Part shown: positions 1 to 5,949 of the stretch, one piece after another | Layout: the number at the start of each line of letters is the position of its first letter | Position numbering within the stretch: position 1 is the stretch's first letter | Assembly (NCBI GenBank): GCA_003445035.1 | Contig: DLVV01000175.1 | Coordinates: 1-8,557, forward strand | Direction of reading: 5' to 3' | DNA length: 8,557 nucleotides | DNA from: Planctomycetaceae bacterium | Lineage (GTDB): Bacteria; Planctomycetota; Planctomycetia; Planctomycetales; Planctomycetaceae | The notes under the pieces: generated by a model | The model's database searches: none | The model's input: the letters and a program-made list of their open reading frames with translations, nothing else | What the model was told of the DNA's origin: nothing | Program-made: the position numbers and the translations under genes

Positions 1-249
1 GGCCTGCTGATACGTCCCGGCCAGTTCGACCGGATCGAAGTCCTCGCGGATCAACCCGGCCGACGGCGACGCCTTCTTGATCTCGGCGATCAGCGCCACG
101 TCGCGTGCCTCACGGATCGCGTCCACGAACCCTCGCGGCGGTGGAGAATCGGCCAGTCTCGCCTCGAGTTCAACGGCCGGGCACTGGGCCTGCCGCGAGG
201 CGATCTCCTCTCGCTTCCGCTCGACAATCGTTTCCAGGATGGTCGTCAC
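1..249 (-). CDS. trpC: Indole-3-glycerol phosphate synthase, N-terminal part (cut by window edge)
   Basis: TrpC closes the indole ring of 1-(2-carboxyphenylamino)-1-deoxyribulose 5-phosphate to give indole-3-glycerol phosphate, the fourth step of cytosolic tryptophan synthesis. Reading the minus strand from GTG 249 gives 83 codons, open to base 1. They begin with an N-terminal helix ([17 protein letters not shown]) like that of the family. Further in is the first TIM-barrel strand, [12 protein letters not shown] (residues 54-65). E56 and K58 there match the catalytic Glu and Lys of the E-x-K-x-x-SPS signature. About two thirds of the protein (family usually ~255-270 aa) lies outside. The start is GTG 249 because an in-frame stop sits a few codons upstream and no other start lies between. 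No Shine-Dalgarno is visible; a strong extended -10 ends 7 nt before the GTG. The gene diverges from the CPBP protease gene. Identity is secure. Confidence 0.93.
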   Translation of the reverse strand, partial: MTTILETIVERKREEIASRQAQCPAVELEARLADSPPPRGFVDAIREARDVALIAEIKKASPSAGLIREDFDPVELAGTYQQA

Positions 250-256
250 GCGGCCG

Positions 257-265
257 ATGATAGCA
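257..265 (-). promoter_or_regulatory. Extended -10 promoter element of trpC, leaderless geometry
   Basis: On the minus strand the sequence reads TGC-TATCAT, a TGn extended -10 followed by a hexamer matching TATAAT at 5 of 6 positions. It ends 7 nt before the GTG start of trpC, so a normal start point would fall on or next to the start codon and the mRNA would have almost no leader. No convincing -35 is seen at 16-18 nt, which extended -10 promoters can do without. The position is seen in the sequence; promoter activity is inferred. Confidence 0.45.
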
Positions 266-286
266 GCCCGTCTTCACCGCGACATC

Positions 287-316
287 TTCAGGTCCGGCAC
301 CTCAATCCCGTACAAT
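287..316 (+). promoter_or_regulatory. Candidate promoter of the CPBP protease gene
   Basis: TTCAGG (287-292), an 18-nt spacer and TACAAT (311-316, 5 of 6 matches to the -10 consensus) lie directly before the ATG at 325. The -10 ends 8 nt before the ATG, so the predicted transcript is leaderless or nearly so, and indeed no Shine-Dalgarno can be seen. The -35 is weak (3 of 6). It stands back to back with the trpC -10 in a 75-bp divergent intergenic region. Confidence 0.45.
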
Positions 317-324
317 CTCCCGTC

Positions 325-1116
325 ATGTCGTCTCAGGCACATTTCGTCCTCACCGTGTTGCTGATGCTGGGCAGCCTGGCCACCTGCAGCGTGCTGGGGT
401 GGCGGGCGATCCAGGGTCCGCCGTTGCTCACGGCCGACAACCGACGGGCCGCCACCTGGCCCAGTTGGCTGTTGCCGGTCGCCATCTTCTGCTGGCTGGT
501 GGTGTCGATCGTGTTCTCACGCAGGCTGCCCGAAGACGGTGCAGACACCGAAGCGATCCACGACACGTTGACCCGCAACACGATGATGATCGCCATCCTG
601 TTCCTGGCGTTGGCGAGCCTGGTCGCACTGGCCCGATGGAAATCTCCGGCTCCCGAACCCGCCCTCCCTCCAATCCACCGGCAACTTGTCTACGGGCTCG
701 TCGGCTTCCTCGCCTGCCTGTTGCCAACAGCGATCGTCTTCAACCTGACCGAACCTTACCGCACCGACGCGGACATGCACCCGTTGCTGCAACTGATCGA
801 ACAGGACCCATCCGGTCAACTCCTGCTGGCAGTGACCATCAGTGCCGTGCTCGTGGCGCCGTGGGCCGAAGAAATGGCCTTTCGGGTGATCATGCAGAGG
901 TCGTTGCTGCGGATTTTTTCGCCGTCACTGTCGATCCTGCTGACCGCAGTTGCCTTCTGCGCCATTCATCCATCGTGGCAGGACGCCGTGGCCCTGCTGC
1001 CCCTGGCCATCGTGCTCGGCGTGACCTACCACCGCACGGGCAGCTACCTGGCCGTCGTGCTGATCCACATGCTCTTCAACGCGGTCAATATCCTGTCGAT
1101 GATGGCCGAGCCGTGA
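325..1116 (+). CDS. CPBP family intramembrane metalloprotease (CAAX prenyl protease 2/Abi type)
   Basis: A 263-aa polytopic inner-membrane protein of the CPBP (Rce1-like, Abi) family, intramembrane endopeptidases whose bacterial substrates are mostly unknown. Hydrophobic segments are visible at about residues 7-27, 47-65, 86-104, 120-140, 167-180, 200-213, 222-235 and 241-258. All three family motifs are present near the C-terminus: EExxxR (E182, E183, R187 in AEEMAFR), FxxxH (F211-H215) and HxxxN (H248-N252). These supply the catalytic glutamate and the metal- or water-binding His/Asn. The first third, with its charged loop around 66-82, shows no recognised domain. ATG 325 is chosen because it gives a complete first membrane segment and lies just after a -10-like TACAAT. 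Some relatives act in bacteriocin self-immunity or prenyl-protein processing, but nothing nearby supports a particular role. Confidence 0.85.
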   Translation: MSSQAHFVLTVLLMLGSLATCSVLGWRAIQGPPLLTADNRRAATWPSWLLPVAIFCWLVVSIVFSRRLPEDGADTEAIHDTLTRNTMMIAILFLALASLVALARWKSPAPEPALPPIHRQLVYGLVGFLACLLPTAIVFNLTEPYRTDADMHPLLQLIEQDPSGQLLLAVTISAVLVAPWAEEMAFRVIMQRSLLRIFSPSLSILLTAVAFCAIHPSWQDAVALLPLAIVLGVTYHRTGSYLAVVLIHMLFNAVNILSMMAEP

Positions 1117-1214
1117 CCGGTGGGGAACCGGGGCCGGACCAGCACTTTCCCCCCGTCGAATCGGTTGGTAGTTTTGGGAACGCTCCGACTCCCGTCCGCC
1201 GCGGATTCTCCCCG

Positions 1215-2438
1215 ATGCCGTTTCCTCCCGTCGAAGAACAACTGGCCGTGATCCGCCGGGGCACCGAGCAGATCGTGCCCGAGCCGGAATTGGTCGAGAA
1301 GCTCGAAAAGAGCCGCGCCACCGACACGCCGCTGCGAGTCAAGTACGGCATCGACCCCACCGGCATCGACCTGCACCTGGGCCACACGGTGCCGATGAGA
1401 AAGATGCGGCAGTTCCAGGCCCTGGGCCACCAGGCCGTGATCATCCTCGGCAACTACACGGCCCTGGTCGGAGACCCCAGTGGGCGAGACGAGACGCGGG
1501 CGAGGTTGACGTCTGAACAGGTTGAGGCCAACGCGGCCGACTACCTGGCCCAGCTCGGCAAGGTCATCGATCTCGACACCGCCGAGGTGGTCCCCAACGG
1601 CGACTGGTTCGCCCCGATGACGTTCCAGGAAACGCTCGAACTGACCAGCAAGGTGACCATCGCCCAGTTGCTGACCCGCGACGATTTCTCCAAGCGGTAC
1701 AAGGCCGAGTCACCCATCTACCTCCACGAATGTCTCTACCCGATCATGCAGGCGTGGGACTCGGTCAAGGTCTCCGCCGACATCGAGCTGGGCGGCACCG
1801 AGCAGCTCTACAGCTTCATGCTGGCCCGCGACCTGCAGAAGGACGCCGGACAGCCCGGCCAGGTCGGCGTGATGTCGCCCATCCTCGTCGGCCTCGACGG
1901 TCACCGCCGGATGGGCAAGAGCCTGGACAACTACATCGCGATCGCCGATTCGCCGTTCGAGATGATCAAGAAATTCATGCAGCTGCCCGACGATTGCATG
2001 AAGATGTACTTTGACCTCCTGACCGACGTCCCCCAAGAGGAGGTGGAATCGCTGATGAACGGTCATGCCAAGCAGTGCAAACAGCGGCTGGCAGCATCGG
2101 TCATCGCCGAGTACCACTCGATCGAGGACGCGGCCGGAGCCATCGAACGCTGGGAGCGTGAGATCGGCGGAGGGGGACGGCCCGAGGAGATCCCCGAGGT
2201 GGTCGTTGCCGCCGCCGATCTCCAGGACGGCCACCTGCCGGCCGCCCAACTGCTGAAACTCACCAACCTCTGCAACTCGACCAGTGAAGCCCGGCGGGCG
2301 ATCTCCCAGGGCGGAGCCTATTTCGGCGAGGACAAGCAGAGATTCGACAGCCACGACACCCCCGTCGAAGTCACCGACGGCCTGATGCTGTGGGTCGGCA
2401 AGAAGCGGTTCTGCCGAGTGACCATCCAGGACAACTGA
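1215..2438 (+). CDS. tyrS: Tyrosyl-tRNA synthetase (class I, HLGH/S4 type)
   Basis: A 407-aa enzyme that activates tyrosine with ATP and loads it on tRNA-Tyr in the cytosol. The Rossmann catalytic domain carries YGIDPTG (44-50) and HLGH (54-57, the HIGH motif). It also has GDPSGRDETR (86-95), the tyrosine-site region around 182-198 including ELGGTEQ, and RMGKS (232-236), the KMSKS loop with Arg and Gly variants. Residues about 345-405 form the C-terminal S4 RNA-binding domain. The size and HLGH motif fit the longer TyrZ-like branch rather than the E. coli TyrS branch. The reading frame is open far upstream, to 399, but that part only shadows the protease gene. ATG 1215 fits the family N-terminus. 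The 98-bp spacer upstream shows no T-box-like structure or clear Shine-Dalgarno. The stop is 22 bp before the next gene, so co-transcription is likely. Confidence 0.95.
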   Translation: MPFPPVEEQLAVIRRGTEQIVPEPELVEKLEKSRATDTPLRVKYGIDPTGIDLHLGHTVPMRKMRQFQALGHQAVIILGNYTALVGDPSGRDETRARLTSEQVEANAADYLAQLGKVIDLDTAEVVPNGDWFAPMTFQETLELTSKVTIAQLLTRDDFSKRYKAESPIYLHECLYPIMQAWDSVKVSADIELGGTEQLYSFMLARDLQKDAGQPGQVGVMSPILVGLDGHRRMGKSLDNYIAIADSPFEMIKKFMQLPDDCMKMYFDLLTDVPQEEVESLMNGHAKQCKQRLAASVIAEYHSIEDAAGAIERWEREIGGGGRPEEIPEVVVAAADLQDGHLPAAQLLKLTNLCNSTSEARRAISQGGAYFGEDKQRFDSHDTPVEVTDGLMLWVGKKRFCRVTIQDN

Positions 2439-2460
2439 TTCCCCTCGAAGAGACCTCATC

Positions 2461-3552
2461 ATGGCAACCGGATTCGGGATCGTCGGCTGCGGCATGATCG
2501 CCAATTTCCACGCACTGGCCGTCGGCGACATCCGCGGAGCAAAAATCACGGCCTGCTTCGACGCCTTCCCCGCAGCCGCCCAGCGGTTTGCTGCGGCCAA
2601 CCCGGGCGTCACCGCCTACGATTCACTCGATGACATGCTCGCCGATCCGTCGGTCGACATCGTCACCATCTGCACACCCAGCGGAGCTCACCGTGACCCC
2701 GCCGTCGCCGCAGCCAACGCCGGCAAGCACGTGGTCGTCGAGAAGCCCCTGGAGATCACGCTCAAGCGGTGCGACGCCATCATCGACGCCTGCCGCAAGA
2801 ACCGGGTCAAGCTGACCACCATCTTCCCCTCGCGGTACCACGGCGTGACCCAGGCACTGAAGTCCGCCATCGATAGCGGCCGCTTCGGAAAACTCACTCT
2901 CGGCGACAGCTACGTCAAATGGTGGCGAACCCAGGAGTACTACGACAGCGGCGGCTGGCGGGGCACCTGGGACCTCGACGGCGGCGGCGCGTACATGAAC
3001 CAGGCCATCCACAGCGTCGACCTGATCGCCTACCTGATGGGCAACGTGTCCCAGGTGACCGCGCTGACCGACACGCTGGCCCACAAGAGAATCGAGGTCG
3101 AGGACGTGGGGGTGGCGGCGTTGCGGTTCGCCAACGGCGCCCTGGGCACGATCGAAGCCACCACCGCCGTCTACCCGGGTTTCTCCAAGAAGGTCGAGAT
3201 CCACGGGACCGAGGGCACAGCGATCGTCGAAGAGGACCGGCTGGTGACCTGGGATTTCGCCAAGGGCAAGAGCCACGACAGCGCCACCCGCCGCCGTTTC
3301 GGAAACGACGACGTCGGCGGCACCGGGGCCAGCGACCCGTCAGCCATCTCCTACGACGGCCACACCCACCAGCTCAAGGACTTCATCAGCTCGATCCGAA
3401 CCGGAAGCAAGCCGCTGATCGATGCCAGGGAAGGTCGACGGAGCGTCGAGATCATCCTGGCGATCTACCAGGCGGCGTGGACCGGCAAGACGGTCTCGCT
3501 GCCACTGAAGCGGGATCCGACGATCCCGGCCCGGTTCCGCCGGAAGAAGTGA
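2461..3552 (+). CDS. Gfo/Idh/MocA family NAD(P)-dependent oxidoreductase
   Basis: A 363-aa dehydrogenase of the Gfo/Idh/MocA family, which oxidises or epimerises sugars, inositols and sugar nucleotides. The N-terminal Rossmann fold has GIVGCGMIA (6-14) and the ICTPSGAH turn (70-77). VVEKPLE (92-98) contains the conserved EKP lysine, K95. The C-terminal domain carries the substrate-side stretch GGGAYMNQAIHSVDL (174-188) with the likely catalytic His184. The segment WWRTQEYYDSGGWRGTW (154-170) resembles the UDP-aminosugar uronate dehydrogenase (WlbA-like) branch, but that is a hint and does not fix the substrate. No Tat or Sec signal is seen, unlike many planctomycete members, so it should be cytosolic. 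A GAAGAGA stretch at 2447-2453 lies 7 nt before ATG 2461. It follows tyrS by 22 bp, probably in the same transcript, without an evident functional link. Confidence 0.9.
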   Translation: MATGFGIVGCGMIANFHALAVGDIRGAKITACFDAFPAAAQRFAAANPGVTAYDSLDDMLADPSVDIVTICTPSGAHRDPAVAAANAGKHVVVEKPLEITLKRCDAIIDACRKNRVKLTTIFPSRYHGVTQALKSAIDSGRFGKLTLGDSYVKWWRTQEYYDSGGWRGTWDLDGGGAYMNQAIHSVDLIAYLMGNVSQVTALTDTLAHKRIEVEDVGVAALRFANGALGTIEATTAVYPGFSKKVEIHGTEGTAIVEEDRLVTWDFAKGKSHDSATRRRFGNDDVGGTGASDPSAISYDGHTHQLKDFISSIRTGSKPLIDAREGRRSVEIILAIYQAAWTGKTVSLPLKRDPTIPARFRRKK

Positions 3553-3574
3553 CCGCCAACGCGACGCTTCCCCC

Positions 3575-3603
3575 TTGACCCACCTCCCGCCCCCCGGCAC
3601 ACT
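3575..3603 (+). promoter_or_regulatory. Candidate promoter of the acyltransferase gene, in a C-rich spacer
   Basis: TTGACC (3575-3580, 5 of 6 to the -35 consensus), exactly 17 nt, then CACACT (3598-3603, 3 of 6 to the -10). The start point would be about 3610, leaving a leader of about 35 nt that contains the AAGGA ribosome site. The whole 3553-3644 spacer is very C-rich on this strand, and the -35 lies inside a G-quadruplex motif of the other strand. The -10 is weak, so confidence is low. Confidence 0.35.
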
Positions 3604-3632
3604 CTCGCCCGTGCCCCTCACCCCGCCACGGC

Positions 3633-3637
3633 AAGGA
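3633..3637 (+). promoter_or_regulatory. Shine-Dalgarno sequence of the acyltransferase gene
   Basis: AAGGA ends 7 nt before ATG 3645, a standard spacing. It fixes the start of the LpxL-like gene and stands out because several other genes in this window lack a recognisable site. Confidence 0.6.
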
Positions 3638-3644
3638 CGCCGGG

Positions 3645-4598
3645 ATGGCCCGTCGCATCCGACACCTGCTTGAATTCGCCATCTTCCGCACGGTGGTGGC
3701 GATGGTGCACGCGATGCCGCTGTGGGCCATCGACACCGGAGCCACCGTCGCGGCCTTCTGCATCCACCGCCTGCTTCCCCGCCGGCTGACCCGGTACGAT
3801 GTCGCCGCCGAGAACATCCAGCGGGCCCTCGGCCACGAGGTCGACGTCGACCGGATGATCGGCAGCATGTGGCGGCACCTGTTCCAGACCGTCGGCGAGG
3901 TGATTCATCTCCGCCACCGGCTCACGCGAAACAACTTTCGTCGCCTGATCCGTTTCCGCAACCAGCAGCAGGCCGTCTCGGCCCTGCTCTCGGACCGCCC
4001 CGTGATCCTGATCAGTGGCCACGTGGGCAACTGGGAACTGGCGGTCTGGATCTTCGGCGTGTTCGGATTTCCGATGGGCGTGGTCGCCCGCCGGCTCGAC
4101 AACCCTCTCCTCGACAGGTTCTTTCTCGATTTCCGCTCCGACACCGGCCACGACCTGCTCGACAAGAATGGAGCCAGCGGCGAGATGATCGAGCGACTCG
4201 ATTCCAACCGGCCCCTGGCGATGCTCGGCGACCAGGACGCCGGCACACACGGCCTGTTCGTCGATTTCTTCGGACACCCCGCCTCGACCTTCAAGTCGAT
4301 CGCACTGCTGGCCCTGCGGCACCGGGCCCTGATCTGCGTCGGCTACGCGATCCGTCTGGACGACGAGGACGGCCCCGAACGGTTTGAAATCGGCTGCGAG
4401 GAACTGATCGACACCGAACTGGTCGACGACGATCCGGTCCGCGCCGTGACCCAGGCGTACACCTCGGCCCTGGAACGCATCGTGCGACGAGCCCCCGAAC
4501 AGTATTTCTGGCTGCACCGCCGCTGGAAGGCGAAACCCCAACCCGGGCAGCGTCGCAGCCGGCGGGTCCGCACCGGGTCACTGCCCTGGGCCGCCTGA
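3645..4598 (+). CDS. LpxL/HtrB-type lipid A (lysophospholipid) acyltransferase
   Basis: A 317-aa inner-membrane-associated acyltransferase of the LpxL/LpxM (HtrB/MsbB) family, which adds secondary acyl chains to lipid A or to related lipids. The N-terminus is hydrophobic (about 9-44) and could anchor it. The catalytic HxxxxE motif is H126-VGNW-E131. DQDAG (196-200), FVDFFGHPAS (205-214) and FWLHRRWK (288-295) match the other conserved blocks of the family. The last 22 residues are basic and proline-rich, beyond the usual end. Length is close to the ~300 aa of E. coli LpxL. The ATG is supported by AAGGA 7 nt upstream. It stands alone, with 92 bp before and 50 bp after it, and no other lipid A genes in view, so the acceptor and acyl chain cannot be named. 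Assignment to the family is strong; a role in lipid A is inferred from the family. Confidence 0.88.
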   Translation: MARRIRHLLEFAIFRTVVAMVHAMPLWAIDTGATVAAFCIHRLLPRRLTRYDVAAENIQRALGHEVDVDRMIGSMWRHLFQTVGEVIHLRHRLTRNNFRRLIRFRNQQQAVSALLSDRPVILISGHVGNWELAVWIFGVFGFPMGVVARRLDNPLLDRFFLDFRSDTGHDLLDKNGASGEMIERLDSNRPLAMLGDQDAGTHGLFVDFFGHPASTFKSIALLALRHRALICVGYAIRLDDEDGPERFEIGCEELIDTELVDDDPVRAVTQAYTSALERIVRRAPEQYFWLHRRWKAKPQPGQRRSRRVRTGSLPWAA

Positions 4599-4612
4599 GA
4601 GTCCCGGTGGCG

Positions 4613-4641
4613 TTGACGGCAAAACGGGCCGAGTCGAACAT
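4613..4641 (+). promoter_or_regulatory. Candidate promoter of the Rieske-sua5 pair
   Basis: TTGACG (4613-4618, 5 of 6 to -35), 17 nt, then GAACAT (4636-4641, 3 of 6 to -10). The -10 ends 7 nt before ATG 4649, so the transcript would start at or next to that codon. If real, it rules out the in-frame GTG 4607 and ATG 4640, which would lie upstream of the RNA. The -10 is weak, so this is tentative. Confidence 0.35.
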
Positions 4642-4648
4642 GGGAGGC

Positions 4649-4957
4649 ATGACAGAACGTGTCCGAATCGCCGCGTTATCCGAAATCCCCGTCGGGTCCT
4701 CTCACGAGTTCACCGCCGCCGGCCGCGTGATCGCCCTCTACAACGTCGACGGCACGCTTCACGCCCTGGACGGAGTCTGCCCCCACGCCGGCGGACCGCT
4801 TGGCCAGGGCCAACTCGACGGCTGCGTTGTCACCTGCCCCTGGCACGGCTGGCAATTCGACGTCACCAGTGGACAACATTGCCTGACCGAGGCGATCCGG
4901 CACACGTCGTTTCCGGTGATCGTCGAGGGGGACGACGTGCTGGTCGAACTGCCGTGA
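4649..4957 (+). CDS. Small Rieske [2Fe-2S] ferredoxin (NirD/BphF-like)
   Basis: A 102-aa single-domain Rieske protein, a soluble cytosolic electron carrier or small redox subunit. The cluster ligands are C44-P-H46 and C63-PW-H66, spaced as in the family (CxH, 16 residues, CxxH) within CPHAGGPLGQG and TCPWHGWQF. The downstream FDVTSG is also typical. There is no signal peptide or membrane anchor, unlike the cytochrome bc Rieske protein. Homology starts around ERVRIAALSEI, which favours ATG 4649; in-frame GTG 4607 and ATG 4640 are possible longer starts. GGGAGG lies only 1-2 nt before ATG 4649, too close for a normal ribosome site, and a -10-like hexamer ends 7 nt upstream. The stop TGA overlaps the GTG of the next gene by 4 nt, suggesting coupled translation. 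No oxygenase or nitrite reductase partner is in view, so its redox partner is unknown. Confidence 0.9.
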   Translation: MTERVRIAALSEIPVGSSHEFTAAGRVIALYNVDGTLHALDGVCPHAGGPLGQGQLDGCVVTCPWHGWQFDVTSGQHCLTEAIRHTSFPVIVEGDDVLVELP

Positions 4958-5922
4958 GTCCTCCGGTGATCAGCGACGAGCAGTTCGAGAAGGCCGCGGC
5001 GACGTTGAGAGATGGTGGTCTCGTCGCGTTTCCGACCGAGACGGTCTACGGGCTGGGTGCCGACGCCACCGACACCACGGCGGTGGCGGCCATCTTCGAC
5101 GCCAAGGGCCGCCCCCGTTTCGACCCGATCATCGTTCATCTCGCAGACGCCGAACAACTCCCCACCGTTGCCGCCGAACCGCCTGACCTGGCCGAACCTC
5201 TCGCCCGGGCGTTCTGGCCGGGCCCGCTGACAATGGTGCTCCCGCGCAACGAGTCGATCCCGTCGATCGTCTCGGCCGGCCTGCCGACCATCGGCGTGCG
5301 GGTGCCCGACCACCCGATCGCCAGCCGACTGATCGCCATGTCCGGCCGGCCGATCGCCGCCCCCAGTGCCAACCGGTTCGGTCACATCAGCCCGACCACC
5401 GCCGAACACGTCCGGCAACAGTTCGGTGACCGGCTCGACATGGTGCTCGATGGTGGCCCGTGCCGGGTGGGTGTCGAATCGACCGTCGTGGATCTCACCG
5501 GCCCGATCCCCCGCCTGCTGCGTCCCGGCGGAGTCACCCACGAGCAACTGCAGGAGGTGGTGGGCACCGTCGAGATCCACGAGGGAACTCAGCCGATCGA
5601 CCGGGCCGCTCCCGCGCCGGGCATGCTCGCCCGTCACTACGCCCCCGACACCCCGTTGCTGCTGGTCCAGGCTCCACACGATCCGCCGCCACCGGGATCA
5701 GGGCTGCTGACATTCACCCCGCCCGACTCGATCGACGGCTGGTCCCGAGTCGAGACGCTCTCGGAAACCGGCGACCTGGTCGAGGCCGCTGCCGGGTTCT
5801 TCGCGGCGTTGCATCGGCTCGACGACGCCGGGCTCGACCGGATCGTCGCCGTCGTATTTCCAGAGACCGGACTGGGCCGGGCACTGAACAACCGGCTCGG
5901 GCGTGCTGCCGCCGGCCGCTGA
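4954..5922 (+). CDS. L-threonylcarbamoyladenylate synthase (Sua5/TsaC type, with Sua5 domain)
   Basis: A 322-aa cytosolic enzyme making threonylcarbamoyl-AMP from threonine, bicarbonate and ATP, the first step of t6A at position 37 of ANN-decoding tRNAs. The YrdC domain (about 7-195) shows PTETVYGLG (27-35), KGRP (51-54), the SAN triad (138-140) and VGVESTVVD (172-180). The linker APGMLARHYAP (221-231) is the Sua5 hinge. The remainder is the smaller Sua5 domain, ending in the family signature GLGRALNNRLGRAA (306-319). It is therefore the long Sua5 form, not the short TsaC form. GTG 4954 overlaps the Rieske stop (GTGA), which suggests translational coupling; GTG 4966 is an alternative. The frame is open back to 4879, but those residues are unlike the family. 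The 3' end converges with the SDR gene at a 7-bp gap. Confidence 0.93.
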   Translation: MSPPVISDEQFEKAAATLRDGGLVAFPTETVYGLGADATDTTAVAAIFDAKGRPRFDPIIVHLADAEQLPTVAAEPPDLAEPLARAFWPGPLTMVLPRNESIPSIVSAGLPTIGVRVPDHPIASRLIAMSGRPIAAPSANRFGHISPTTAEHVRQQFGDRLDMVLDGGPCRVGVESTVVDLTGPIPRLLRPGGVTHEQLQEVVGTVEIHEGTQPIDRAAPAPGMLARHYAPDTPLLLVQAPHDPPPPGSGLLTFTPPDSIDGWSRVETLSETGDLVEAAAGFFAALHRLDDAGLDRIVAVVFPETGLGRALNNRLGRAAAGR

Positions 5923-5949
5923 AACGGCGTCACAACCGGCTGGGCAGCA
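5904..5949. terminator. Imperfect inverted repeat between convergent genes, possible bidirectional terminator
   Basis: TGCTGCCGCCGG (5904-5915) pairs with CCGGC-tg-GGCAGCA (5936-5949), giving 12 base pairs with one 2-nt bulge and a 20-nt loop. An inner CGG/CCG pairing is also possible. It spans the stop codons of both convergent genes. There is no T-run on either side, so it is not a classical intrinsic terminator. It may still block or protect 3' ends. The pairing is seen in the sequence; the function is inferred. Confidence 0.35.

Noticed and set aside
77..364. 95-codon open frame on the plus strand
   Set aside because: Antisense to trpC, which has the catalytic E-x-K signature; the translation is Ser/Arg-rich without motif.
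1117..1131. CCGGT/ACCGG hairpin after the protease gene
   Set aside because: Only 5 bp, no T-run; common by chance in DNA this GC-rich, so not called a terminator.
399..1214. Upstream extension of the tyrS frame, which would add 272 residues
   Set aside because: It overlaps the protease gene out of frame, is Arg/Pro-rich and does not resemble any TyrRS; ATG 1215 matches the family start.
1710..2612. 300-codon open frame on the minus strand
   Set aside because: Antisense to tyrS and the start of the oxidoreductase gene; no recognisable domain.
3611..3673. 20-codon GTG frame starting 7 nt after the CACACT hexamer
   Set aside because: It fits the leaderless spacing but runs out of frame into the acyltransferase start, encodes nothing recognisable, and the AAGGA site explains the real start.
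3618..4541. 307-codon open frame on the minus strand
   Set aside because: It is antisense to the LpxL-like gene, whose motifs are clear. Its translation is low-complexity (Asp, Gly, Val, Gln and His-rich) with no motif, as expected from GC-rich codon bias.
4607..4648. Longer Rieske starts at GTG 4607 and ATG 4640
   Set aside because: The added residues are not Rieske-like, neither start has a ribosome site, and the promoter candidate would lie within them. Not fully excluded.
4879..4953. Longer Sua5 start
   Set aside because: It would overlap the Rieske coding sequence with Arg/Gly-rich residues foreign to Sua5 proteins; GTG 4954 with the 4-nt overlap is better.
4759..5679. 306-codon open frame on the minus strand
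   Set aside because: Antisense to the Rieske and Sua5 genes; composition typical of a shadow frame.
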